A stretch of DNA of 64,000 nucleotides from Pseudomonas bohemica (GTDB lineage Bacteria; Pseudomonadota; Gammaproteobacteria; Pseudomonadales; Pseudomonadaceae), in the NCBI RefSeq assembly GCF_002934685.1, contig NZ_NKHL01000110.1, forward strand, positions 21,425 to 85,424, read 5' to 3'. This document shows, piece by piece, positions 25,968 to 35,156 of the stretch. Numbering within the stretch: position 1 is the stretch's first letter; the number at the start of each line of letters is the position of its first letter. Position numbers and translations under genes: made by a program. Under the pieces are notes generated by a model that worked only from the letters and a program-made list of their open reading frames with translations, was not told the origin of the DNA and made no database searches.

Positions 25968-26056
25968 TGTGGGAGTGGACTTGCTCACGAAGGGCTTTCG
26001 GCCGCTCAAAATCGAGCGCCTGTATTGACGCTTCGTGAGCAAGCTCACTCCCGCAC
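25968..26056. repeat. REP pair after the XRE-cupin gene
   Basis: Arms at 25968-25991 and 26032-26056 are inverted copies with the core (GA)CTTGCTCAC. A single REP of the other class (GATCGCGAGCAAGCACGC) follows at about 26128-26155. They lie between the regulator and the purU operon promoter region. Confidence 0.8.
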
Positions 26057-26174
26057 AGCAGAGCCGTGCAGCCTTCCTCTGTAGCGCGATGCGTGAGTCC
26101 TGACACGTTAAGGCGCCTGATGTACCTCGATCGCGAGCAAGCACGCTCCTACAACTGTCCGCCATTTCAAATAT

Positions 26175-26270
26175 TTCCCACCAGTTAAGAAAGTTTCCAG
26201 AAATCTCTGGACGTGCAGTTTCCGTTCGCCTATAAAACAGCCTTCGAGAATATTTAATTCCTGTTGGGAA
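26175..26270. promoter_or_regulatory. Operator candidates upstream of purU-folD-mgd
   Basis: TTCCTGTTGGGAA at 26258-26270 reads TTCCCAACAGGAA on the other strand, one base different from the second gmaS site. TTCCCACCAGTTA at 26175-26187 is a weaker match (10 of 13). They place the catabolic arm under the same regulator as the synthase arm. No clean sigma-54 or sigma-70 promoter is obvious here. Confidence 0.5.
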
Positions 26271-26366
26271 TTTTTATTCACGCACGAAATATCTGTTCAC
26301 CCCGGAATTTTTCGCGCTGATCGTTAGCCGCTTGCTGAACTGCCGCCATCTTCCAGAGGACATACC

Positions 26367-27233
26367 ATGCAACACGACAAGAACCATTTCATTCTCAAGA
26401 TCAGTTGTCCGGCGACCTCCGGCATCGTCGCGGCGGTCACCTCGTATCTGGCGGGCAACAGCTGCTACATCGGTGAGATGGCGCAGTTCGACGACGAATT
26501 CAGCGGCAAATTCTTCATGCGCGCAGTGTTCCGTTTCAACGACGGTCACGCGGGCGAAATCGCCCAGCTCAAGGCGGGTTTCGATGACGTCGCCAAGGCG
26601 TTCGACATGCAGTGGGAACTGCACGACACTCGCGAACCCATGCGTGTGCTGTTGATGGTGAGCAAGTTCGATCATTGCCTCACCGACCTGCTCTACCGCT
26701 ACCACAAGGGCGAGATGGACATGACCATCACCGCCATCGTGTCAAACCACCTCGACCTGCGGCCCATGGCCGAGCGCGAGGGCATTCGTTTCATCTACCT
26801 GCCAGTGACCAAAGACACCAAGGCCCAGCAGGAAGCGGCATTGATGCGAGTGGTCGACGAGACCGGCACCGATCTGGTGGTGCTGGCCCGCTACATGCAG
26901 ATTCTGTCCGATGACCTGTGCAAGCAACTGTCGGGCCGGGCCATCAACATTCACCACTCATTCCTTCCAGGATTCAAAGGCGCCAAGCCTTATCACCAGG
27001 CCTACGAGCGCGGCGTGAAGCTGATCGGCGCCACTGCCCACTACGTCACCAGCGACCTGGACGAAGGCCCGATCATCGAGCAGGAAGTTCAGCGCGTGGA
27101 TCATGTGTACCTGCCGGACGATCTGGTCGCCACCGGCCGTGACACCGAAACCGTAGCCCTGTCGAAGGCGGTGAAGTACCACTTGGAGCACCGGGTTTTC
27201 CTCAACAAGGACAGAACGGTGATCTTCCGGTGA
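26367..27233 (+). CDS. purU: Formyltetrahydrofolate deformylase
   Basis: The 288-residue protein has an ACT domain in residues ~8-85 and a formyltransferase-type hydrolase domain after it. [20 protein letters not shown] near 192 and [17 protein letters not shown] near 218 carry the Asn/His/Asp active-site set. PurU hydrolyses 10-formyl-THF to formate and THF. In this operon it would release the methyl carbon, passed through folate, as formate. The folD start overlaps its stop. A housekeeping purU elsewhere in the genome is likely. Confidence 0.92.
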   Translation: MQHDKNHFILKISCPATSGIVAAVTSYLAGNSCYIGEMAQFDDEFSGKFFMRAVFRFNDGHAGEIAQLKAGFDDVAKAFDMQWELHDTREPMRVLLMVSKFDHCLTDLLYRYHKGEMDMTITAIVSNHLDLRPMAEREGIRFIYLPVTKDTKAQQEAALMRVVDETGTDLVVLARYMQILSDDLCKQLSGRAINIHHSFLPGFKGAKPYHQAYERGVKLIGATAHYVTSDLDEGPIIEQEVQRVDHVYLPDDLVATGRDTETVALSKAVKYHLEHRVFLNKDRTVIFR

Positions 27234-28144
27234 ACACTTGCAAAATAATCGATGGCAATGCCGCAGCCGCCCGCGTACTCGCTCACGTCAAAGCCGAGGT
27301 GCAGATGCTGAAAAACAAAGGCATCGAGCCTGCGCTGGCAGTGATCCTGGTGGGGCAGGACCCGGCCAGTCAGGTCTACGTGCGCAACAAGATCCTGCGC
27401 GCCGAAGAGGCCGGCATTCGCTCGCTGGAATACCGCCTGAGCGCCGACACCACTCAGGCGCAGTTGCTCAAGCTGATCGCCGAATTGAACGCGGACGACA
27501 GCGTCAACGGCATCCTGCTGCAGTTGCCGCTGCCTGCGCATATCGAAGAAACCCGCGTCCTGCAGGCCATTGCGCCGGGCAAGGACGTCGATGGTTTTCA
27601 CAGCGAAAACGTCGGTGGTCTGAGCCAGGGTCGCGACGTACTGACGCCCTGCACGCCCAGCGGCTGCATGCAGCTGCTCGAAGACGCCTGCGGTGACCTG
27701 AGCGGCAAGCACGCGGTGGTCATCGGCCGCTCGAACATCGTCGGCAAACCCATGGCCGCCCTGCTGCTCAAGGCCCATTGCTCAGTGACCGTCGTGCATT
27801 CGCGCAGTGTCGACGCCAAGGCCCTGTGCCGCCAGGCCGACATCGTCGTCGCCGCCGTCGGCCGTCCACGGATGATTGACGCCGGCTGGCTCAAGCCCGG
27901 CGCGGTGGTGATCGACGTCGGCATCAACCGCATTGAAGAGAATGGCCGCAGCCGCCTGGTGGGTGACGTCGATTTCGACAGCGCCCTGCCACAGGTTTCG
28001 GCGATCACCCCGGTGCCGGGCGGCGTTGGCCCGATGACCATCGCCTTCCTGATGAAAAACACGGTGACCGCTGCCCTTCAGCAGGCGCAGCACGCCCAAA
28101 CGCAAAACAGCGCCTCGGAGGCCGTATGCCTTTCAATCTCCTGA
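27230..28144 (+). CDS. folD: Methylenetetrahydrofolate dehydrogenase/cyclohydrolase
   Basis: A GTG start at 27230 overlaps the purU stop by 4 bases. The 304-residue bifunctional enzyme shows the catalytic Tyr-Lys segment [17 protein letters not shown] near 44, [12 protein letters not shown] near 121, the NADP motif [14 protein letters not shown] and [11 protein letters not shown]. It converts 5,10-methylene-THF to 10-formyl-THF, linking formaldehyde captured by the N-methylglutamate dehydrogenase to PurU. The last 19 bases overlap the next gene. The C-terminus is slightly longer than usual. Confidence 0.93.
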   Translation: MNTCKIIDGNAAAARVLAHVKAEVQMLKNKGIEPALAVILVGQDPASQVYVRNKILRAEEAGIRSLEYRLSADTTQAQLLKLIAELNADDSVNGILLQLPLPAHIEETRVLQAIAPGKDVDGFHSENVGGLSQGRDVLTPCTPSGCMQLLEDACGDLSGKHAVVIGRSNIVGKPMAALLLKAHCSVTVVHSRSVDAKALCRQADIVVAAVGRPRMIDAGWLKPGAVVIDVGINRIEENGRSRLVGDVDFDSALPQVSAITPVPGGVGPMTIAFLMKNTVTAALQQAQHAQTQNSASEAVCLSIS

Positions 28145-29367
28145 AATACGGGCTCAGCTCGGAATACCCGGTCGAGGTCGATCTGCCTGCGCCCAAAGAG
28201 CTGAAATCCTCCTACGACGTGGTGATCATCGGTGGCGGCGGCCATGGTCTTGCCACGGCGTACTACCTGTCGAAATACCACGGCATCACCAACATCGCGG
28301 TGCTGGAAAAGGGCTATCTGGGTGGCGGCAACACGGCGCGCAACACCGCTGTGATCCGCTCCAACTACCTGACCAGCGAAGGCGTGCGTTTCTACGCCGA
28401 ATCGGTGCGCATGTTCGAGGGCCTGTCCAACGAGTTCGACTTCAACATCATGTATTCGCACCGAGGTCAGCTGACATTGGCTCACACCGACGCCACCGTG
28501 CGCTCGTTCCGCCAGCGCGCCGAGGTCAACAAACACTTCGGCGGCCGCACCGAGATGATCGACCGCCAGCAGATCCGCGAACTGGTGCCGTCCCTCAACC
28601 TCGATCCGGGCCATCTGCCGGTGATCGCTGGTCTGTGGCACATCGACGGCGCCACCGCCCGGCACGATGCCGTCGCCTGGGGTTACGCCAAGCAGGCGGC
28701 CAAACGTGGCGTGGAGATTCATCAGCTGACCGAAGTGCAGGAACTGGTCATCGAAAACGGCACCATCACTGCCGTCAAAACCAATCGCGGCACCATCAAG
28801 TGCGGCTGCGCGGTTCAGGCCGTCGCGGGCATGAGCTCGCAATTGATGAAGAAGGCCGGGATTCGGTCGCCGATCCAGACCTTCCCGTTGCAAGCCATGG
28901 TCACCCAGCCGTTCAAGCCATTCCTGGACCCGCTGGTGAGTTCGTCGGCTCTGCACTGCTACGTGCAGCAGACCAGTCGTGGCGAAGTGGTGTTTGGCGG
29001 CGGCTCAGACCCATACCCGCTGCTCAACACCCGTTCCACGCTCGATCTGAAAGAAAGCCTGCTGGCCCACGCCATCGAGATGTTCCCGTTCCTGGCCAAC
29101 GCCAAGCTGATGCGCCAGTGGGCCGGGATCACCGACATGACTCCGGATTACAGTCCGATCATGGGCCTGTCCCCGGTGAACAATTACTACCTCGACGCAG
29201 GCTGGGGCACGTGGGGCTTCAAGGCCACGCCGATCTGCGGCAAGACCATGGCCGAACTGGTGGCCAGCGGCGGCAAGGTGCCTGAGCTGATTAGACCGTT
29301 CGGTCTGGAACGCTTTTCGACCTTCCAGCAAGTCAACGAAATGGGCGCCACAGCGGCCAGCCACTGA
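28126..29367 (+). CDS. mgdA: N-methylglutamate dehydrogenase subunit, sarcosine-oxidase-beta (SoxB) like
   Basis: The 413-residue FAD subunit has a dinucleotide fold at residues ~26-60 ([19 protein letters not shown], then [16 protein letters not shown], the covalent-flavin His region being absent as in other beta subunits of this set) and a C-terminal [13 protein letters not shown] segment. It is the catalytic amine-oxidising subunit, taking N-methylglutamate to glutamate and a C1 unit. It is first of four subunit genes in the order B-D-A-G of heterotetrameric sarcosine oxidase. The gmaS and mgs genes next door, and the lack of glyA, favour N-methylglutamate over sarcosine as substrate. Confidence 0.87.
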   Translation: MPFNLLKYGLSSEYPVEVDLPAPKELKSSYDVVIIGGGGHGLATAYYLSKYHGITNIAVLEKGYLGGGNTARNTAVIRSNYLTSEGVRFYAESVRMFEGLSNEFDFNIMYSHRGQLTLAHTDATVRSFRQRAEVNKHFGGRTEMIDRQQIRELVPSLNLDPGHLPVIAGLWHIDGATARHDAVAWGYAKQAAKRGVEIHQLTEVQELVIENGTITAVKTNRGTIKCGCAVQAVAGMSSQLMKKAGIRSPIQTFPLQAMVTQPFKPFLDPLVSSSALHCYVQQTSRGEVVFGGGSDPYPLLNTRSTLDLKESLLAHAIEMFPFLANAKLMRQWAGITDMTPDYSPIMGLSPVNNYYLDAGWGTWGFKATPICGKTMAELVASGGKVPELIRPFGLERFSTFQQVNEMGATAASH

Positions 29368-29391
29368 CCGCCATTGAGTAAGGAGAGACAC

Positions 29392-29697
29392 ATGAAAGTC
29401 ATGACTTGCCCGCTCAACGGGCCGCGCAATATCAGCGAATTCACCTACGGCGGCGAGTTCAAGCAGATGCCCGATCCGCAGACCTGCAGCGATGCCGAAT
29501 GGGCCGATTACGTGTTCAACAGTGAAGACATCCTGGGCGTGGTCCGCGAATGGTGGATGCACAACCCGTCCAGCTACTGGTTCCTTGTCGAGCGCCACAC
29601 CGGCAGCGACGAAATCCTGCGCACCTTCGATCCGAAAGAAGTATTTAACGCCCGCGTGGAATTCACTGCTGTTACCGCCAAGGAGACCGCCCGATGA
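29392..29697 (+). CDS. mgdB: N-methylglutamate dehydrogenase subunit, sarcosine-oxidase-delta (SoxD) like
   Basis: ATG 29392 follows AAGGAG at 6-8 bases, better than an in-frame ATG at 29374. The 101-residue protein resembles SoxD, whose N-terminus normally binds zinc through CPxCG. Here it reads TCPLNGPRNISEFTYGGE, so the second cysteine is replaced by Asn. The rest (YVFNSEDILGVVREWWMHN, YWFLVERHTGSDEIL) is well preserved. It is a structural subunit between the alpha and beta chains. Its stop overlaps the next start by 4 bases. Confidence 0.83.
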   Translation: MKVMTCPLNGPRNISEFTYGGEFKQMPDPQTCSDAEWADYVFNSEDILGVVREWWMHNPSSYWFLVERHTGSDEILRTFDPKEVFNARVEFTAVTAKETAR

Positions 29698-32591
29698 GCC
29701 GACTTCCCGCCCCCATGGGTCTGTTGATCGATCGCAATCAGCCGCTCGATTTCAGTTTCGATGGCAAGCCGTATCAGGGCTTGGCCGGCGACAGCATTGC
29801 CAGCGCCCTACTCGCCAACGGCCGGTTTCTGCTGTCGCGCTCGTTCAAATACCACCGCCCGCGCGGGCCGCTGACCATGGCCGGGCAAGACGCCAACACG
29901 CTGGTTCAACTGCAAAGCGAGCCCAACGTGCTGGCCGACAGTCACCTGCTGGAAAGCGGCGTGCAGGTCACCGGGCAGAACTTCAACGGCTCGCTGGACA
30001 ACGACAACGACGCCTACCTCGGCAAGTTCTCCAAGTTCATGCCGGTGGGCTTTTATTACCGCTCGTTTTACAAACCCAAGGGCGCGTGGAAACTGTGGGA
30101 ACCGATCATCCGCAAGAAGGCCGGCCTGGGCGTGCTCGATCTGAAGTTCCAGCCCGAGTATTACGACAAGGCGTATCTGTTTGCCGATCTGGCTGTGATC
30201 GGCGCAGGCCCTGCCGGTCTGCAGGCCGCGCTGACTGCGGCCAACGCTGGCGCCAAGGTGCTGCTGATCGAGCAGCAGCCGGTACTCGGCGGCTCGCTGA
30301 CTTACGCCCGCTTCGATCTCGAAGGCAATCGCGCCCAGACCTTGCGCCGCGAGTTGGTCGATGCGGTCGAAGGCCACGCCAACATTCGCGTGCTCAAAAA
30401 AGCCACCTGCAACGCCTGGTTCACTGACAATTACCTGCCAGTGATTCAGAACAAGCGCATGTACAAGGTTCGCGCGACGCAATGCCTGATCGCCAGCGGC
30501 TCGTTCGATCAGCCGGTGATTTTCCGGAACAACGATCTGCCCGGCGTGATGCTGACCAGTGCCGCGCAACGGCTGATGAAGCTCTATGCAGTCAAGCCGG
30601 GCAAGCGCGCAGTTGTGCTGACCGGCAACGATGATGGTTATCTGGCCGCGCTCGACCTGCATGATCAAGGCGTTGAAGTCGCGGCGTTGGTGGACATGCG
30701 CAACAACCCCGCCGACCGCGCCCTGCTGCTGGCGCTGGAACGGCGCGGCATCGTCTGCCATCTGGGCAGCACCGTTTTTGAGGCGCTGCACGAGAAAGGC
30801 ATGCGTCACGTCAGCGGTGCCGACATCCGAAAAATCACCGGGCTTGGCCAGGTGGCCAGCAGCGGCCTGGTTCTGGATTGCGATCTGCTGTGCATGTCCG
30901 GCGGCTACATGCCGGTCTATCAGCTGTTGTGCCAGGCCGGCGGCAAACTGGCCTACGACGATCAACTGGCAGAATTCACCCTCAGCGGCCTGCCGAAAAA
31001 CCTCACCGTTGCAGGCTCGGCCCACGGTTATCACGCACTGGACAATGTGCTGGCTGACGCCATTCATGCCGCTGCCGAGATCGTCGTGGCGCTGAATCTG
31101 GAGTTGACATCCAAACCACTGGCGACGCGCCCTGAAGCACAGGTCAACTTTCCGTGGCCGATCTTCCCGCATCCCAAAGGCAAGGATTTCGTCGACTTCG
31201 ATGAAGACCTGCAAGTTCGCGACATCATCAACGCTACCAAGATCGGCTATCGCGACATACAACTGGTCAAGCGTTATTCCACGGTCGGGATGGGCCCGTC
31301 CCAGGGACGTCATTCGGCACTGCCGACGGCGCGGCTGGTCGCTGCTTGCACCCAACGCGGCATCAGCGAAACCGGCGTCACCACGGCTCGCCCACCTTTC
31401 GAAGCAGAAAAACTGGCCCATGTCGCAGGACGTGCCTTTGATCCGTACCGGCAGACGCCGATGCACAAACGGCATATGGATGCAGGCGCCAAAATGATGC
31501 CCGCCGGCATCTGGCAGCGTCCGGCCTATTACGGCAAGGCCAGCGAGCGCGACGCGTGCATGCAGGCCGAGGCGCTGCACGTGCGCAATAAGGTCGGCAT
31601 CATCGATGTCTCGACGCTGGGCGGTCTGGACGTGCGCGGACCGGATGCCGCCGAGCTGCTCAACCGTCTGTACACCTTCGCCTTCCTCAAGCAGCCGATT
31701 GGTCGCTCGCGTTATGCGCTGATGACCAATGAGCATGGCGTGGTGATCGACGACGGCGTCTGCGCGCGCTTCGGCGAGAACCATTTCTACGTCACGGCCA
31801 CCACCAGCGGCGTTGATCGCATCTATCAGCAGATGCTCAAGTGGAATGCGCAATGGCGGCTGAACGTCGACATCGCCAACGTCACCGCGGCTATTTCGGC
31901 GGTCAACGTCGCAGGTCCGGACTCACGCAAAGTGCTGGAAAAGGTCTGTCAGGACCTTGACCTGTCAGCTGAAGGATTTCCCTATCTGGGCGTGCGCCAG
32001 GGTACCGTGGCGGGGATCAAGACACGCTTGCTGCGCGTCGGTTTCGTCGGCGAACTGGGCTACGAAATTCATGTTCCCGCTCGTCACGCACTGAAACTGT
32101 GGGACGCATTGATGCAAGCGGGCCAGGCGTTCGACATCCGCCCGTTCGGCGTCGAAGCCCAACGTTTGCTGCGTCTGGAAAAGGGCCACGTGATCATCAG
32201 CCAGGACACCGATGGCATGACTCATCCGGCCGAGATCGACATGGGTTGGGCAGTGAGCCGGACCAAGCCGTTTTTCGTCGGGCGGCGCTCGGTGGACATT
32301 CTCGAAGCCCAGCCGCAGAAGCGCAAACTGGTGGGTTTCACGTTGCCCAGGGTCAGCCCCCGGCCGCTGGAAGGCCATCTGGTGCTGAGCGGCGCGGACA
32401 TCAGCGGCAACGTGACCTCCTGTGAGTACTCGCAATCGCTGGACAAGATCATCGGCCTGGCCTACGCCGCGTTCGATCAAAGCCAGCCAGGGCAACAGAT
32501 CCCGATTCGTGTGGAGGATGGCGTGATCGTCCATGCCACGGTGGTGAAACTGCCTTTCTTCGATCCTGAAAACCAGCGCCAGGAGCACTGA
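29694..32591 (+). CDS. mgdC: N-methylglutamate dehydrogenase subunit, sarcosine-oxidase-alpha (SoxA) like
   Basis: The 965-residue subunit has an N-terminal ferredoxin-like domain (about 15-100, SFKYHRPRGPLTMAGQ), a NAD/FAD domain starting at LAVIGAGPAGLQAALTAANA near 164, and a C-terminal GcvT-like folate domain (about 590-960) with VAGPDSRKVLEKV and GFVGELGYEIHVP. The folate domain passes the oxidised methyl group to THF as 5,10-methylene-THF. The long frame on the opposite strand (29808-31853) is a codon shadow. Length and domain order match SoxA. Confidence 0.88.
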   Translation: MSRLPAPMGLLIDRNQPLDFSFDGKPYQGLAGDSIASALLANGRFLLSRSFKYHRPRGPLTMAGQDANTLVQLQSEPNVLADSHLLESGVQVTGQNFNGSLDNDNDAYLGKFSKFMPVGFYYRSFYKPKGAWKLWEPIIRKKAGLGVLDLKFQPEYYDKAYLFADLAVIGAGPAGLQAALTAANAGAKVLLIEQQPVLGGSLTYARFDLEGNRAQTLRRELVDAVEGHANIRVLKKATCNAWFTDNYLPVIQNKRMYKVRATQCLIASGSFDQPVIFRNNDLPGVMLTSAAQRLMKLYAVKPGKRAVVLTGNDDGYLAALDLHDQGVEVAALVDMRNNPADRALLLALERRGIVCHLGSTVFEALHEKGMRHVSGADIRKITGLGQVASSGLVLDCDLLCMSGGYMPVYQLLCQAGGKLAYDDQLAEFTLSGLPKNLTVAGSAHGYHALDNVLADAIHAAAEIVVALNLELTSKPLATRPEAQVNFPWPIFPHPKGKDFVDFDEDLQVRDIINATKIGYRDIQLVKRYSTVGMGPSQGRHSALPTARLVAACTQRGISETGVTTARPPFEAEKLAHVAGRAFDPYRQTPMHKRHMDAGAKMMPAGIWQRPAYYGKASERDACMQAEALHVRNKVGIIDVSTLGGLDVRGPDAAELLNRLYTFAFLKQPIGRSRYALMTNEHGVVIDDGVCARFGENHFYVTATTSGVDRIYQQMLKWNAQWRLNVDIANVTAAISAVNVAGPDSRKVLEKVCQDLDLSAEGFPYLGVRQGTVAGIKTRLLRVGFVGELGYEIHVPARHALKLWDALMQAGQAFDIRPFGVEAQRLLRLEKGHVIISQDTDGMTHPAEIDMGWAVSRTKPFFVGRRSVDILEAQPQKRKLVGFTLPRVSPRPLEGHLVLSGADISGNVTSCEYSQSLDKIIGLAYAAFDQSQPGQQIPIRVEDGVIVHATVVKLPFFDPENQRQEH

Positions 32592-32592
32592 T

Positions 32593-33198
32593 ATGTCGAG
32601 TCTCAATACTGAAAGCCACATCGAACCCGCTCCGCTTCAACTCGGCACACTTGAGCAATGCACGTTGGTCGATCTGACCGAGCTACCGAGGGTCGGCTTT
32701 CGCGGTCAGCAGAGCGCCGAGTACTTGCAGGCGCGGGGCTTCACCCTGCCGGATGCGCCGAACCGGGCTGTCACTCAGGCCGATGGCAGCCACGTGGCGC
32801 GGCTATCACAGACCGAATACCTGATTCTCGGCAGCCTGCAGGATCGCGGTGAACGCATCGCTGATGAGCAAGCGCGCTGGGAGCTCGATCACAGCGCCAA
32901 CTACCTGCTGCCCCGGGAAGACAGCCACGCCTGGCTGCAGCTGAGTGGTGTGTGCATCGCCGAAGTCATGGCCAAGCTCTGCGGCGTCGACCTGCGCTGC
33001 GCCGCCTTCCCGCCGGGCGCAGTCGCACAGACCTCAGCGGCGCGAATCAACGTGATCGTGATCAACCTGGGATCGAAGGGTCAAGCGGCGTTCCAGATCC
33101 TCTTCGACCGCGCGTCGCTGGAGTATTTCAAGGACGCGGTGCTGGATGCCATGGCCGAGTTCGATGGACAGGTGCTGGAGATCGAAGCACTCCAGTGA
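32593..33198 (+). CDS. mgdD: N-methylglutamate dehydrogenase subunit, sarcosine-oxidase-gamma (SoxG) like
   Basis: The 201-residue protein begins one base after mgdC. It is the weakly conserved gamma subunit of the sarcosine-oxidase type, recognisable from LTELPRVGFRGQQSAEYLQA near 27, SQTEYLILG near 71 and the C-terminal FQILFDRASLEYFKDAVLDA. It assembles with the other three subunits. It closes the purU-folD-mgdABCD operon, since an inverted repeat follows. Confidence 0.83.
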   Translation: MSSLNTESHIEPAPLQLGTLEQCTLVDLTELPRVGFRGQQSAEYLQARGFTLPDAPNRAVTQADGSHVARLSQTEYLILGSLQDRGERIADEQARWELDHSANYLLPREDSHAWLQLSGVCIAEVMAKLCGVDLRCAAFPPGAVAQTSAARINVIVINLGSKGQAAFQILFDRASLEYFKDAVLDAMAEFDGQVLEIEALQ

Positions 33199-33210
33199 AC
33201 TCAATTCCTG

Positions 33211-33275
33211 TAGCAGCACGGAATGCCGGCGGTGAAGATTTTCAAAGAGGCCACCACTGGCAAGTCGTGCTGCTA
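33211..33275. repeat. Inverted repeat between mgdD and the IclR gene
   Basis: TAGCAGCACG (33211-33220) and CGTGCTGCTA (33266-33275) are perfect 10-base inverted arms around a 45-base centre with a REP-like outer context (CCTGTAGCAGC). It may limit read-through into the IclR gene. Confidence 0.6.
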
Positions 33276-33311
33276 TGGGCCGCAGGAGGGCTGTTATCAA
33301 GGAGCCACACC

Positions 33312-34091
33312 ATGAACATGGTTGAAACGCCCGACAAAGAGACCGACTACAGCGTCCCCGCTCTCGCCCGCGGGCTCAGTGTGTTGGGCATGTTCAACGT
33401 CCGCACGCGCAGCCTGAGCATTCAGGAAATCGCCGAGCGGTTGGGGGTCAGCACCTCGGCGGTGTACCGCATTCTGTTCACGCTGACCAACATGGGTTAC
33501 CTGAACAAGCACAACACTCAATACGAACTTGGCGCGCGAGTCGTCAGCGATGGCTTCAGTTATCTGGCCAGTCGCGACATCGTCGAAGTGGCGATGCCAC
33601 ACCTGAACGAACTGCGTGATCGCACCTCATTGTCCTGCCACCTGAGCATCCGCGAGCAGACCGACAGCCTGTACCTGTATCGCGCGTTTGCGGCGCAACG
33701 GCTTTCCGTGAACATCCCGGTGGGTACGCGCATCGGCTGTCACTGCACGGCCATGGGCCGCATGCTGCTGACCGCGCTGGACGATTCGCAGTTGGGCGCG
33801 TTGTATCAACACATTCGCCTGGATGACTACCCCACCCCGGCGCCACGAACCCTGCCGGCGTTGCAGGCGTTGATCGAAGGTGATCGTGAAAAAGGCTGGG
33901 TGCTGCATCGCTCGGACTATTCGACAGCGATCGCCACGTCGGTGAAGGACCACACGGGCCAGGTCAGCGCGGCGATCAACCTGTCCGGGCCAGATGCCGT
34001 GATGGATCCCGACGGTGCGCGGGAACGGTTTCTGGACCTGCTGCTGGAGTGCAGCGCGAAGATCAGCCGCGATTTGGGGTATCGCGACTGA
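33312..34091 (+). CDS. IclR-family transcriptional regulator
   Basis: ATG 33312 follows AAGGAG; a longer frame from 32952 overlaps mgdD and is rejected. The 259-residue protein has an N-terminal winged helix (ALARGLSVLGMF, LSIQEIAERLGVSTSAVYRI) and an IclR effector domain from ~85. The domain has CHLSIREQTDSLYLYR, PVGTRIGCHCTAMGRMLL and the C-terminal YSTAIATSVKDHTGQVSAAI. It lies 114 bases after the methylamine operon on the same strand. Whether it acts on mgd or on the gene sets to the right is open; no IclR-type palindrome was seen before purU. Confidence 0.87.
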   Translation: MNMVETPDKETDYSVPALARGLSVLGMFNVRTRSLSIQEIAERLGVSTSAVYRILFTLTNMGYLNKHNTQYELGARVVSDGFSYLASRDIVEVAMPHLNELRDRTSLSCHLSIREQTDSLYLYRAFAAQRLSVNIPVGTRIGCHCTAMGRMLLTALDDSQLGALYQHIRLDDYPTPAPRTLPALQALIEGDREKGWVLHRSDYSTAIATSVKDHTGQVSAAINLSGPDAVMDPDGARERFLDLLLECSAKISRDLGYRD

Positions 34092-34105
34092 TCAACCCGC
34101 GTCAT

Positions 34106-34128
34106 CGTGAATGCTGTCGGCATTCACG
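34106..34128 (+). terminator. Hairpin after the IclR gene
   Basis: CGTGAATGC (34106-34114) and GCATTCACG (34120-34128) form a perfect 9-bp stem with a 5-base loop, 15 bases after the stop. No T-tract follows. It is a likely end of the methylamine island. Confidence 0.5.
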
Positions 34129-34238
34129 CCAGGGCCGGTGGGCTTTGTTGTCGACGCGCTGGGTCTATGCGCTCTACATCGAAGGCTGTCGGACGGGACA
34201 CGCAGCGGTCCAAAGCGGCAGTATGGATATGTTCACAG

Positions 34239-34925
34239 TCAGGTCTGCGCAGCGCCATCAATCTGACCGTTCACGCCCATGCCGCGAAGCAGCAGGTCTG
34301 TCAGAAAATCACTGTAACGTGCGGCCAATGCATCCTCGTCGGGTTCGTGATCGAACAGCGCCTTGAACAAAGGTTGCGCCGTGGCAAAGAAGGTACAGGC
34401 GCCAAGCAAGGCGACATGCAGAAAGCGTGCATCCATGCTGATCGCCTGTGCTTCTGCGGGGCGCGCCTGCAGTAAGGCATCACTCAGTGCGGCGCCACGA
34501 CGGGCCGTGAGATTGAGTGAGTCCCAAGTGGGATCATCACGTTCGCCGCGCTCACCGGCAGCGTAGATCTCGCGCATGACCAGCTTCAGAAAATGCGGGT
34601 TCTGACGACCCGTATCGATAATAAGCCGCACCCGATTGCCCAGCATCGCCGCCAGCGATGGCTCGTCGACGTGTCGTTCGGATGCCTGTTGGATACGGTC
34701 CATCAAACTGAGCGTCGCAGCCCGAAGCAGACCATCCTTGTTACCGAAGTAGTAACGGACCAGCGCCGGGTCGACACCCACCGAGGTGGCGATCTGCAAC
34801 AAGGTCAACGCTTCCGGTGGCGTGTGCTGCAACAGCGTGAGGGTCGCGTCGATCAATCCTTCACGCCCTACTCCTTGGGTTTCCCGCGGCCGGCCGGCTT
34901 CGCGTTTTTTATTGGTCCCCACCAT
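34239..34925 (-). CDS. TetR-family transcriptional regulator
   Basis: The start at 34925 (MVGTNKKREAGRP) gives 228 residues; in-frame starts at 34958 and 35009 are longer than the family norm. The helix-turn-helix is at ~20-66 (EGLIDATLTLLQ, LTLLQIATSVGVDPALVRYYFGN). The rest is a helical ligand domain. It reads divergently from the FAD monooxygenase across 231 AT-rich bases, the usual layout for a repressor and its target. The inducer is unknown. Confidence 0.87.
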   Translation of the reverse strand: MVGTNKKREAGRPRETQGVGREGLIDATLTLLQHTPPEALTLLQIATSVGVDPALVRYYFGNKDGLLRAATLSLMDRIQQASERHVDEPSLAAMLGNRVRLIIDTGRQNPHFLKLVMREIYAAGERGERDDPTWDSLNLTARRGAALSDALLQARPAEAQAISMDARFLHVALLGACTFFATAQPLFKALFDHEPDEDALAARYSDFLTDLLLRGMGVNGQIDGAAQT

Positions 34926-35082
34926 ATCTGCTCTACCGCCCAGGTTAATAACGTTCATTCGGTGGCAAAAAGTATCACAGCTGCACCGTGGTGATACCCG
35001 TAGCGCCACAGCACGTCATGAATAGCGCGTTTCACCTATGAATAAACGGATAACCAATTGATTTAAAAAGATAAATAATTAT

Positions 35083-35098
35083 TTCCTTCAAAAAGGAA
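35083..35098. promoter_or_regulatory. Inverted repeat before the FAD monooxygenase
   Basis: TTCCTT (35083-35088) and AAGGAA (35093-35098) form a 6-base inverted repeat with a 4-base spacer in AT-rich DNA, 59 bases before the monooxygenase start. It is a candidate operator for the divergent TetR protein. Confidence 0.35.
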
Positions 35099-35156
35099 TT
35101 AATGGCATCGGCCCTGCATGAACCGCGGCCTCCTCCACAAAATAGCGAGCGGATTC

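Noticed and set aside
29808..31853. 681-residue frame on the minus strand
   Set aside because: It lies antisense to the well-supported mgdC gene and its composition (rich in His, Gln, Ala, Val) is that of a GC-rich codon shadow.
28126..33198. Sarcosine oxidase soxBDAG
   Set aside because: Subunit order fits, but gmaS, mgsABC and amt next door and absence of glyA favour N-methylglutamate dehydrogenase.
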